Counted from the first letter of the stretch, positions 43,855 to 53,153 are shown. The stretch: 64,000 nt of DNA from an uncultured Porphyromonadaceae bacterium (GCA_947176605.1 CAMWRH010000001.1:50598-114597), one strand, 5' to 3'. The notes: generated by a model not told the origin, from the sequence alone. Translations and numbers: made by a program.

Positions 43855-44803
43855 AATCCTTATCTATCGTGTCGCCATTCTTTGACCATGCGGATGATTT
43901 CAAGTCAAGTCCGGTTTTTTCGTGCAGACTGAACAGCAGGTTCATGATATGCAATGCCTCCCCGGCTCCTCCGCGCATACGCGCATCAGCCACAATCTCA
44001 ATATTGAGCCGTTCTGCCGAGGATTTGCTTACGGATACGATCACTTTATGAGTCCCCTCCACCTCTGCCTGAGAGACCGGATGATGCACCACATACGTAA
44101 AATTATGGTCATCATAGATTGAATCATAAAGCTTCATCACCTCTTCCAGACTTGCGCTTACGGGCAGACTGAATTTCATACGCAGGGTGCGGTCTGATGC
44201 CGAAAGTATTGGTCTGAACTCAATCCGCCCCTGGAAGCTCGTCTGGATGCGTTGCAGCATATCAGAGGTTTCAGCCACTGCCTGCCGTAAGGATGAGTCC
44301 GACAGAAGATCTGCTGAGGTCTCGATGTCTACCCGGATGTCGCCGGAAAGCATCAGATGCCGGGCCAAAGGATATAACGCTATCAGCAGGGGAGAGGCCA
44401 ATGGATTGGGCACTACAGCCACCCGCGCACCGCGCACCAAAGGCTTCCTGTTGATTTCAGACAGGCCATAGACCGGAGCAAAAGCATCAATCATGCCTTC
44501 GCTCAATGCCTGAGGAAAGATGATTAACTTTAACTGCGGTCTGTCGGCCAGCAGTTTTACCCAGTCGCTATCTGAATACAGTCCTTGAATCAGGAATACC
44601 GCATCCAATGCCGTAGCGTCAAGATTGGAGGTAAACAGTATCCGCTCCTCGCCAATAAATCCATGATGGACTGAACTGACGGGCAATCCGGCCTTTTCGG
44701 GGGCATATGCAGTCACAATTTCTACATCAGGATGATGCTGGCAGAGACGAAGCAACTCCCCGGCCACCGGGGTTTCTGCCCCGGATATACCAACTTTTAT
44801 CAT
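43841..44803 (-). CDS. ArgC-like protein (N-acetyl-gamma-glutamyl-phosphate reductase homolog, predicted pseudoenzyme)
   Basis: Start at MIKVGISGAE; co-linear with ArgC (GELLRLCQHHPDVEIV, VYGLSEINRK, LIALYPLARHLML, GGAGEALHIMNLLF), but NPGC(F/Y) reads NPLAS. Confidence 0.8.
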   Translation of the reverse strand: MIKVGISGAETPVAGELLRLCQHHPDVEIVTAYAPEKAGLPVSSVHHGFIGEERILFTSNLDATALDAVFLIQGLYSDSDWVKLLADRPQLKLIIFPQALSEGMIDAFAPVYGLSEINRKPLVRGARVAVVPNPLASPLLIALYPLARHLMLSGDIRVDIETSADLLSDSSLRQAVAETSDMLQRIQTSFQGRIEFRPILSASDRTLRMKFSLPVSASLEEVMKLYDSIYDDHNFTYVVHHPVSQAEVEGTHKVIVSVSKSSAERLNIEIVADARMRGGAGEALHIMNLLFSLHEKTGLDLKSSAWSKNGDTIDKDYVGK

Positions 44804-44906
44804 TGTGTTATCGTATTTGCTAATATAGGCTTGACCGACACGCATCGACCGCTGCTCGATAGCTGCAGTATCAATCTCGGCGGTGTCATACCTGCTACAT
44901 ACTCCT

Positions 44907-45404
44907 TCAGAACGGAGGAATATAGTGCTTCAGTGGCACAAACCGACCCAGCACAGCCATCTTCTCTTCCTCTGTCATACCCTCTCTCAACACGGCCATG
45001 ATTGTATTGCCACCGGCTATGGTGCCGAGTATATCGGGGCAGTTGCTGATATCTATATCATATGCCAGGCCGGATGCATAGCCATTGCGGGTCTTTATGA
45101 CGGCGATATCTCCGGATAATGCCAAGGATATGAAGCCACTCTGATAGTTGGCGTTCATATCGAGCTGACCGGCTGCAAGCAATTTGTCTTTAAGCGAGTT
45201 ACTGTCCGGAAGCACATATACATACGTGCCGCGGTCAGTCGGCACTTTTGTGGTGTGCAGCATCTTGAGGTCTCGGGAGAGTGTGGCCTGTGTCACCTTG
45301 AAGCCTACTTCGGCAAGTTTGCGTGCAAGTTCTTCTTGCGATGAGATACACTGGGTTTTGATGAGTTCCACAATGACCTCGACTCTTTTTCTTCGATTTT
45401 TCAT
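44907..45404 (-). CDS. argR: ArgR-family transcriptional regulator
   Basis: MKNRRKRVEVIVELIKTQCISSQEELARKLAEVGFKVTQATLSRDLKML; C-terminal ILGTIAGGNTIMAVLRE; track ORF starts 14 codons earlier. Confidence 0.92.
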   Translation of the reverse strand: MKNRRKRVEVIVELIKTQCISSQEELARKLAEVGFKVTQATLSRDLKMLHTTKVPTDRGTYVYVLPDSNSLKDKLLAAGQLDMNANYQSGFISLALSGDIAVIKTRNGYASGLAYDIDISNCPDILGTIAGGNTIMAVLREGMTEEEKMAVLGRFVPLKHYIPPF

Positions 45405-45531
45405 TGCTTTCGTATTGATTGGATTATATGTCCACTTGCTTTCCATAGCTTATACCGTCAATTGACAGTATGCATCTGCAAGCGGATAGTTGATTTGATT
45501 TGAAATCTGAACTGGGAAGATTACATTTTAT

Positions 45532-46242
45532 TTATGACTGGCGCCTGCGCAACAGGTTTTTCAGTCGGGCCGCAACCTCATATTTTTCCTCAGCTGCAAA
45601 TTTGCTTATCTGTGTCTCTATTTCTTTATCGGAATAATTCTTGAGGAAATCAAGTATCTCGGCATCCGCATCTTCGGAATTTACGGAAGAGGCGATGAGT
45701 TCCTCTATCCCGGCAAATGATTCAATGGCCGGGTTGCTACGGGATACGGCTTTACGGAGCAATTCCTCTCCCTTGCTGGCCGCATCCGGCATATCTTCCA
45801 CATCCTCTGCAGGCTGTGCTGATTCCTGTTTTGGAGTAAAGCCTGCTTCATCCAGCACTTCTGCTGTAGTGTAAATAGGGGATCCGGTACGCACCGCAAG
45901 TGCCAGAGCATCCGATGAGCGGGCGTCTATTTTGCACAGTTCGCCCTGCGGGCCTTCCATTACAAGATCTGCCGCGAAGACTCCGCTCGGAAGTTTATGG
46001 ATGTCCACACATGACAGTTTGAGATTGAATGTCTCCATCATGTTCTTGATCAGGTCATGGGTCAGCGGACGTGGTGGAGTCACCTGCTGAAGCTTGCATT
46101 CGATCGACTGTGCTTCCGGATATCCAATAATGATCGGAATCCGGCGTAATCCATCCACTTCCTCAAGAATCACCGCATAGACCCCTGATTCTATCTGATT
46201 ATAGGTGATTCCTATCAATCTTAATTGATGTCGTTTCTTCAT
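45532..46242 (-). CDS. Bifunctional nuclease (DUF151) family protein with C-terminal UVR-like motif
   Basis: 236 aa; SGVYAVILEEVDGLRRIPIIIGYPEAQSIECKLQ, IDARSSDALALAVR, C-terminal KYEVAARLKNLLRR. Confidence 0.88.
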   Translation of the reverse strand: MKKRHQLRLIGITYNQIESGVYAVILEEVDGLRRIPIIIGYPEAQSIECKLQQVTPPRPLTHDLIKNMMETFNLKLSCVDIHKLPSGVFAADLVMEGPQGELCKIDARSSDALALAVRTGSPIYTTAEVLDEAGFTPKQESAQPAEDVEDMPDAASKGEELLRKAVSRSNPAIESFAGIEELIASSVNSEDADAEILDFLKNYSDKEIETQISKFAAEEKYEVAARLKNLLRRRQS

Positions 46243-47399
46243 TTATCTACCGGTTTTGATGTCGATAATTGCTTTGTTTTGTTACGTCGGTGATGGGATT
46301 TGCCTGAATGAGGCACACTTATCATCCCCGATCCGAGGCAGAGCCGGCAGTCGGGTGTATAGATCACTGCAAATTGCCCGGGAGCTATCCCCTGCACCTC
46401 TTCAGCTGATTCTATCACATATCCGCCTGCTGAATCGCGTCTCATTACGCCTTGGGTAAAATGTGGCGTATGACGGTTTTTGAATGCTATGGAGCACTGA
46501 CCCTCACTGCCGGCCACTATATCCGGGACTCCTTCTTCAAATGGATCCAACGTGATCCAGTTCATCTCTTCGATGGGAATCGTGCGTCCATACTGGCGTG
46601 GTGTGTCATATCCTTTGCTTACATACACTACATTGTCGCGCACATTCTTACGCACCACATACCATGGGCCGCCGCTTAATCCGAGTCCTTTACGTTGGCC
46701 GATCGTATGGAACCAATATCCCTTATGCGTACCGATTTTTTTACCCGTCTCAATCTCTATTATCGCACCCTCACGCTCTCCAAGGTGACGGCGTATAAAA
46801 TCCGAGTAATCAATCTTGCCCAGGAAGCAGATCCCCTGGGAGTCCTTACGTCTGGCATTCGGAAGACCGGCCTCTTCCGCCATACGCCGCACATCACTTT
46901 TAGGAATGTCGCCGAGCGGAAACATAAGATGACACAACTGAGAGTAGCTGATTTGGGCAAGAAAATCAGTCTGGTCTTTCACCGGATCGGCTGCAGTGGC
47001 AAGAAATCGTTTGCCTTCCACTTCCCTGATACTTGCATAATGTCCGGTAGCTACGGCATCATAATCCTTGCCCCAACGCTCTTCGAAGAAACCGAATTTT
47101 ATCATCTTGTTGCACATCATGTCGGGATGCGGTGTCAACCCTTTCCTGACAGTAGCAAGTGTGTAAGCCATTACATGGTCCCAATACTCCTCATGAAGGG
47201 ATACTTCATGTAAAGGGAGTCCATATTTACGGGCTATGAGATTACACATCTCAAGGTCTTCTTCTGCCGAGCAGTCACCTTCATCATTATCCATTCCTAT
47301 ACGGATATAATAAAGATGCAGTTCATGTTGCTGCCTGTATAAAAGGTCTACAACCACCGCAGAGTCAACACCTCCGGAGACCAATACTGCAATTTTCAT
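46239..47399 (-). CDS. mnmA: tRNA 2-thiouridine(34) synthase
   Basis: 386 aa; MKIAVLVSGGVDSAVV, DAVATGHYA, KDQTDFLAQIS, GICFLG. Confidence 0.94.
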   Translation of the reverse strand: MKIAVLVSGGVDSAVVVDLLYRQQHELHLYYIRIGMDNDEGDCSAEEDLEMCNLIARKYGLPLHEVSLHEEYWDHVMAYTLATVRKGLTPHPDMMCNKMIKFGFFEERWGKDYDAVATGHYASIREVEGKRFLATAADPVKDQTDFLAQISYSQLCHLMFPLGDIPKSDVRRMAEEAGLPNARRKDSQGICFLGKIDYSDFIRRHLGEREGAIIEIETGKKIGTHKGYWFHTIGQRKGLGLSGGPWYVVRKNVRDNVVYVSKGYDTPRQYGRTIPIEEMNWITLDPFEEGVPDIVAGSEGQCSIAFKNRHTPHFTQGVMRRDSAGGYVIESAEEVQGIAPGQFAVIYTPDCRLCLGSGMISVPHSGKSHHRRNKTKQLSTSKPVDK

Positions 47400-47456
47400 A
47401 CTATTGTCGTCAATATTGTATTTTACGGTATAATTGGCTTTCCCACACTTCTCTTA

Positions 47457-47960
47457 TCATACCTCTTCAAGCTCTTCATCCTCACTTTTATCCTCGGAAT
47501 GAATCATATGAAGCGATACGAAGTAATCCACAGATATCTTGCCGGGACCAACAAGAAGTATAAAGAAATATATCCCCAGAAACATTACGGGCAGATACCC
47601 TTGCGATTGCCATGTCAACAGATACGGCGCACTTCCGAGTGTGTCATGAAGCAAATGATATTCGGCTATTATCATGGCCACAAAGGGAGGCAGAGTCATA
47701 AGCCTGGTCAGGAATCCAAACATTATGAATATCGAGCATACCGTCTCGACACAAATCATAAGTATGAGCGAAGCCTCGCTGCTCAGACCGATTACTGCCG
47801 GGAATGTCCCGCATATGTGACTGTATGTCGCAATCTGGCGCACTGCAAACTGTATGAGCATTATACCCACAAACAAGCGGAGAAACAGTCGGCCGAGATT
47901 CGTGTATGAATATCCTGTAGAACGTATATAGAACGTCCTTATAAAACTTCTTATACCCAT
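47457..47960 (-). CDS. DoxX-family membrane protein
   Basis: 167 aa; LGRLFLRLFVGIMLIQFAVRQ... GFLTRLMTLPPFVAMI. Confidence 0.75.
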   Translation of the reverse strand: MGIRSFIRTFYIRSTGYSYTNLGRLFLRLFVGIMLIQFAVRQIATYSHICGTFPAVIGLSSEASLILMICVETVCSIFIMFGFLTRLMTLPPFVAMIIAEYHLLHDTLGSAPYLLTWQSQGYLPVMFLGIYFFILLVGPGKISVDYFVSLHMIHSEDKSEDEELEEV

Positions 47961-47963
47961 ATC

Positions 47964-48950
47964 TTATTTCTTCTTATTGTCAGATTCCTTTATCCTCCTG
48001 ATTTCTGCCACGGCGCGGGTCACATCCATATTCTTGGCTATGATTTTCCTGTCAGGACCGATGAGATAGAAACATGGAGTGCTTCGTATATCAAATATGT
48101 CATCACCGCCGTAACATATTCCGGCCGTCCATGATGCCGGCAATTCCGCGAACTGTTGAAGCAGTTCGGGCTGATCTTCCGGGACGGCATCGGCTACAAT
48201 GAACACCATTTCCAGCTCTTTGGAATCAATCATCTCAGCCACGTCTGCCGCCATTTCAAGTTTTAGACGTGCGAAATGACAGTCATCACATCCGGGATTA
48301 CCGAATTCCACAAGTGTGAGTGGGGCAGTGGGGACAAAATCCGTATGGCGTCCGTTGCGCAATGTCAGGCGTGTATCAGGAAATTTCGCACCGGGAGCAT
48401 TACGTTTCAACATATCCAGCTGCATCCTGTATCGCTGACTGCGCAACTCGGGTATGGCCTTGTCGGTAGTCACTGCCTTGAGAAAGGGGATATAGGCTTC
48501 ATCACTCCATATATCGGCTCTGGGGCCAAACAGGCTTTCTTCAGCCGATTTTGTAAACTGAAGCAACAGCACGGGATTCCCCTTTAATTTCTTGGTTAGA
48601 CCTGAAATTGCCGAAAGGGCTTTGGTTCTGTCGGCATAGCGCATGGCAGTAGTAAATACGGCAAAGGCATCATTCAAGGCATTTTGATCTACTGCTGCCG
48701 TCTGGCTGAAATCGAAATTATCCCAAAAATGCTCCATCAGATAATCCGAACGCTCGGTGAGTCCATCATACTCATCCGGAGGAGTGGGATATTCAAAAAG
48801 AGGCTCTATGATGATCTGATCCTGGGCCAGGACACTATACGGCAGTACTGACATCCCTAATAGAAGAGCAGATGTCATACCTTTTCGCCACAGTGCCATG
48901 ACTTCAAGTCCGGCTGCGATTGATGTATGTTTTTGATTTATATATCTCAT
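47964..48950 (-). CDS. DUF5106/thioredoxin-like secreted protein
   Basis: 328 aa; YLMEHFWDNFDFS, thioredoxin-like LVEFGNPGCDDCHFARLKLE. Confidence 0.75.
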   Translation of the reverse strand: MRYINQKHTSIAAGLEVMALWRKGMTSALLLGMSVLPYSVLAQDQIIIEPLFEYPTPPDEYDGLTERSDYLMEHFWDNFDFSQTAAVDQNALNDAFAVFTTAMRYADRTKALSAISGLTKKLKGNPVLLLQFTKSAEESLFGPRADIWSDEAYIPFLKAVTTDKAIPELRSQRYRMQLDMLKRNAPGAKFPDTRLTLRNGRHTDFVPTAPLTLVEFGNPGCDDCHFARLKLEMAADVAEMIDSKELEMVFIVADAVPEDQPELLQQFAELPASWTAGICYGGDDIFDIRSTPCFYLIGPDRKIIAKNMDVTRAVAEIRRIKESDNKKK

Positions 48951-49726
48951 TACATTTCAAGTTTCTTTACAATTGATATCTGTTTTGCTTCCTGAGAGGC
49001 GGCCGGATCTTCATGTTCAGGAAGCGGCTCTTCCAGTCCTTCTACAAACGGACGCACGGCATCTGTCCATGCCTTATATCCGGCACCTGAGAGATGAAGT
49101 CCATCGGAGGTAAACTCTTTGCGCATCTTGCCTGTATCCGGATCTGCAAGCACCGGCCAAAGATCTACAAATACGGCCCCATTGCTTACCGCCAGATCAC
49201 GCAACCGAATGTTGAGCTCCGGAAGCAGCGTTTCACGTCCATAAAGGCTTTTGTAACGCTTGAAATCATTATTTATCGGCATTATACTCTGTACATAGAG
49301 TTGCGTCTCGGGACTTTTCTGACGGATTGCCTTTATCAGCATCTCGTATTGGTCTGCTATAGAAACTGCCGTATTGCGTGAATCGGCCACATCATTGATT
49401 CCGATTAAAAGAAATATCTTTTTGGGATGGCCTTCGGTAATCTGGTCAATGCGCTTCATTACGCCGGAGATTCTGTCGCTTCGTATGCCTCGGTTGAGTA
49501 CATTTTCCATGCCGAATAACTCCTGAAACTCTCCGCCATCTGTAATGGAATTCCCTAAAAATACAATATCATCGGCTGTGACGGGTAGTTTAGCGAAAAG
49601 ACTTACCCGCTGATACCAATAATCATCCTGGGCTATAGCTGCCGATGGCCATGCCGCACCTGCGAGCATTACGCAAGTTCCGCCTGCCAGCATACAGCAT
49701 CTGTAAATCTTTCTATAATTCGGCAT
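48950..49726 (-). CDS. SGNH/GDSL hydrolase, secreted
   Basis: 258 aa; VFLGNSITDGGEF, IGINDV, DGLHLSGAGYKAW. Confidence 0.88.
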   Translation of the reverse strand: MPNYRKIYRCCMLAGGTCVMLAGAAWPSAAIAQDDYWYQRVSLFAKLPVTADDIVFLGNSITDGGEFQELFGMENVLNRGIRSDRISGVMKRIDQITEGHPKKIFLLIGINDVADSRNTAVSIADQYEMLIKAIRQKSPETQLYVQSIMPINNDFKRYKSLYGRETLLPELNIRLRDLAVSNGAVFVDLWPVLADPDTGKMRKEFTSDGLHLSGAGYKAWTDAVRPFVEGLEEPLPEHEDPAASQEAKQISIVKKLEM

Positions 49727-49737
49727 ACCGGTATAAT

Positions 49738-50595
49738 TTAGATATTAGTAGATTTATGAAAGTCGATCAGCCCCGGCATGGGGGAAGAGGATATGGATGC
49801 AATTGTGAAACCTTGCCGAGAGGCCGCGTCCCTGAGCACGTCAGCAAAATTCCATGCAATCGAGCCGCAAAATGCCAACGGCAGGCTACGTGCCCCGGGA
49901 TACATTGCGATGTTTTTACGGAAGTATTCTGAAATCTCTTCCAATACAAGAGAGTAGATGTAGGGATTCCATAGCCGCTCGCTTAGAAATGGTGCTAACG
50001 AGGCAAGAAATCTATTAGGTGCGGGCTGGCGGTAGGTGCATTCCAATATATCCGATAGCGACATTCCATATGTCTTGACAAACTGCTCGCGCATCTGCAT
50101 TGGGAGATGCCCCTTAAAGGCATCTGACACCAGACGCTTGCCGAGCGCCGCGCCACTTCCTTCATCTCCGAGAATAAAGCCCAATGACGGGATATTCTGA
50201 ATCAGATTTCTCCCATCATATAAGCCTGAATTGGATCCGGTGCCTAATATACCTATTATGCCTGTAGATTTGCCCAGACATCCGCGGGCAGCCCCAAGCA
50301 AGTCGGAATATACGTTGGTGTAGCAGGATTTCCACACCATATTCAGAGCATTCTGAATCTTTGTGCATACTCCTGCATTCGCACATCCCGCACCGTAATA
50401 ATGTATCTCTTGTAATGTCCCGCTGATTGAAAGCTGAGCCGATACGTCATTAAACGCTGCTGCAAGGTCATCAATTTCACTCATCAGAGCGTTCATGCCG
50501 TTTGAAGTGACCCTATTGATCACTTCTCCCGTCTGACCGAGCAATACCCAATCAATTTTAGAGGAGCCGGCATCGGCTATAAGCTTATTTTTCAT
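49738..50595 (-). CDS. BadF/BadG-type ATPase (N-acetylglucosamine kinase-like)
   Basis: 285 aa; LIADAGSSKIDWVLL, GILGTGSNSGLYDG, LGDEGSGAALGKRLV. Confidence 0.88.
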   Translation of the reverse strand: MKNKLIADAGSSKIDWVLLGQTGEVINRVTSNGMNALMSEIDDLAAAFNDVSAQLSISGTLQEIHYYGAGCANAGVCTKIQNALNMVWKSCYTNVYSDLLGAARGCLGKSTGIIGILGTGSNSGLYDGRNLIQNIPSLGFILGDEGSGAALGKRLVSDAFKGHLPMQMREQFVKTYGMSLSDILECTYRQPAPNRFLASLAPFLSERLWNPYIYSLVLEEISEYFRKNIAMYPGARSLPLAFCGSIAWNFADVLRDAASRQGFTIASISSSPMPGLIDFHKSTNI

Positions 50596-50748
50596 ATCAT
50601 AGCAGGATTAACATCACATGAAAGACTTCATTTTACAAATTTAATCAATATATATGGCATATGCAATATTTCAATCCATTTTTCTGTATAAGCGGGCCTT
50701 CATTTTGAAGAGTAGTCCATGCAGATAAGGTCTCGTCATCAACAAGAA

Positions 50749-50778
50749 TCAGGGGCATCCCCGAGAGGATGCCCCTGA
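50749..50778. terminator. Stem-loop between LRR gene and BadF-like gene
   Basis: tcaggggcatcc / ggatgcccctga perfect 12-bp arms, 6-nt loop. Confidence 0.7.
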
Positions 50779-50874
50779 CTACAGTGTAATCTTAATTACT
50801 ATGGCTTTGATATGGCGGATTCCATGGCCACAATGCTTAGCCGTATACTATAAAGTTGGAAGTAGGGGAGTGGA

Positions 50875-51939
50875 TTATTCCCAGCTGTCCCATACTCCGA
50901 CTACCTGACGGAGAGATGTATCACCTTCTGTGCGAAGGTCGGAAAGCATATTGTTACCTGCGAGATTAAGCGACCTCAACATCGGATCAAATGTTACGTC
51001 AAGAGTAACAAGCTGATTGTTGGCTACATTGACTCGCTGCAGGAAGTTCTGGTTGGAAAGGTCGACTGTAGTCAAATCATTCCATGCGAGATTGACATCG
51101 GCGAGATTATTGCAATTTTCAACAGTGAAGGCCGTAAGATCATTGTATGCTGCATAGATATCCAGCAGGTTCGTACAATTTACGGCAGCGAACTGGGTCA
51201 TATGGTTGTCGCTTACAAACACTGTCTGCAATGAGGAGAGATTCTGCAGATACATCTTCTGAAGGCGATTTGAAGTCAGATTCAGGTTTTCCAGAGAGCT
51301 GAGGTCTCCAAGTTCAAGCTGACTGATTTCATTATATCCTGCATAGAGATTCTTGAGATTCTGACACATCGTCACGTCCAATGCCTGAATGTGATTGTCC
51401 ATACAGTTAAGCGTCTTCAGATTTACGGCATTGCTGATATTAAGCTCTGCCATGAAGTTGGATGCCACATTAAGTATGGTAAGTAGGGGAGTGCCTGAGA
51501 GATTGATCGAGCTCAACCGATTGCGGTTAAGACGCAATTCCTGCAGAGCGGCACAGCCGTCAATCTGCACATCAGTCAGATCATTATGAGAAGCATTGAG
51601 CACCACCAGCGACGGATCATTCGACACTACCACTGCGGAAATCTTATTATTGCTCACATCCACTTTCTGCAGATTGGGGAATGCTGAAAGATTCAGCGTG
51701 CCTGCAAGATCGTGACCTTTCCAGTCAATCTCAGTGACATGACCGTTTTCCACTTTTACACCCGGACAGGATGCCGGATTGCTGCCTCTCATTTTCAGAG
51801 CCTCTGCATTGTTACCGCCTTTGGCAGCTGGCATGTTGAGAAATACATTCAGTTCTTTGGCTTCGCTCTTAGATATGGTTTGCGCATATGCACAACCCAT
51901 GCTCAAAGCGAGTACCAATAAGGTTGCAATTTTTTTCAT
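50875..51939 (-). CDS. Secreted leucine-rich repeat protein
   Basis: 354 aa; signal MKKIATLLVLALSMGCAYA then about ten 20-22-residue repeats of the LQELRLNRNRLSSINLSG type. Confidence 0.85.
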   Translation of the reverse strand: MKKIATLLVLALSMGCAYAQTISKSEAKELNVFLNMPAAKGGNNAEALKMRGSNPASCPGVKVENGHVTEIDWKGHDLAGTLNLSAFPNLQKVDVSNNKISAVVVSNDPSLVVLNASHNDLTDVQIDGCAALQELRLNRNRLSSINLSGTPLLTILNVASNFMAELNISNAVNLKTLNCMDNHIQALDVTMCQNLKNLYAGYNEISQLELGDLSSLENLNLTSNRLQKMYLQNLSSLQTVFVSDNHMTQFAAVNCTNLLDIYAAYNDLTAFTVENCNNLADVNLAWNDLTTVDLSNQNFLQRVNVANNQLVTLDVTFDPMLRSLNLAGNNMLSDLRTEGDTSLRQVVGVWDSWE

Positions 51940-52269
51940 AATAAATTAAATTAAGATTATAGTACATTCCGTCATCTCGTAGAAGCAGATTTTTATTTCA
52001 GTTCTACAGGATTTTTATCTATTTAACACCTTCAAATAGGGTTTGGTTGAAAAGATATGCAAAAATATCTTGACCTCCAACCAACGCTGTATATAATATG
52101 TTATACGTATAAGCTCACAGCTACTCATAAATGAGCCAATCGACTCAATGGCGTATCTGGAGAGGATTACAAACAATATGTAGGAAAATAATTTTAATCT
52201 ACCAATGGGGCTCAAGGAGAGGAAATTTTCAATCTAAAGCCCAATTATTTTATAAAAGCAAAACTCAAT

Positions 52270-52536
52270 ATGACTCCATACATATCAATACTCATGATAC
52301 CGCAATATCTGTTTCCAATATTCCGGATAGTTTTGGTATTGCTGATTATACTTGGGATGATTGTAGTGCTATTGGCAATCAATCATCTTACTCACAATGA
52401 TGATCGCCATTCTGAATCATCGACAAATCAACTTAAACATGAAATAAATAAAGATGAGAAGGTAATTACGAGCAATAGTGTATTTCATAAATTTTTGGCG
52501 CGGGATTTCTCGCGAAGAATTAAACAACGGAATTAA
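52270..52536 (+). CDS. Candidate small single-TM membrane protein
   Basis: 88 aa; hydrophobic FRIVLVLLIILGMIVVLLAI then charged tail; stop codon lies in the loop of an intrinsic terminator (52522-52548). Confidence 0.4.
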   Translation: MTPYISILMIPQYLFPIFRIVLVLLIILGMIVVLLAINHLTHNDDRHSESSTNQLKHEINKDEKVITSNSVFHKFLARDFSRRIKQRN

Positions 52537-52548
52537 TCGTTGTTTTTG
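52522..52548 (+). terminator. Intrinsic terminator overlapping stop of the 88-aa ORF
   Basis: aaacaacg (52522-52529) / cgttgttt (52538-52545) ending in a T run. Confidence 0.6.
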
Positions 52549-53000
52549 ACCTCTATTTAACATAATGGCGATTATGTATATTTCAACAATGCCCTATCTT
52601 TCTAATGATTTCTTCATCTGATGCTACAGATTTTATGTCTGTTTAAAATTACTCTTCATTTTTATCATGCTAAGTTACAATACACGATGGTTAATCATTA
52701 CTTATCTGTTGACAGTTTTATTACCTAACGGTTACAATCATGTTCTGGCAGCTATGTAATCAATTCTCTCAAAGATTTCCTGCCGACCTGCTACGCCTTA
52801 AAAACTCGACGTTTTTCGATTTGCTGATTTTCCAATATTTGCGCACAGGACGTCAGGCTGCGTCAAATATTCGATTTTCATTTCAGCCCGTTTTCTCAAT
52901 GTTACAGGCCCGATCGTACCTCCCCAGCATGAAGTCTTACACAATGAATACAGAAAATCCATACTCGCAGGTGAATTGGAGTTCAACTCTGCAAGTATGG

Positions 53001-53034
53001 ATGTAGCAATGATATTAATGTAGCAATGATATTA
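53001..53034. repeat. Perfect 17-bp tandem duplication
   Basis: atgtagcaatgatatta x2, head to tail. Confidence 0.9.
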
Positions 53035-53153
53035 TCTGTGTTAAGCCTATTGCGCCTGTATCATTTAATCCATACATCGCATACACAGTGAGAATTTATG
53101 ATAATACAACACATAAACAGTCAATCCTTATCAATTTCGATTTATATATCAAT

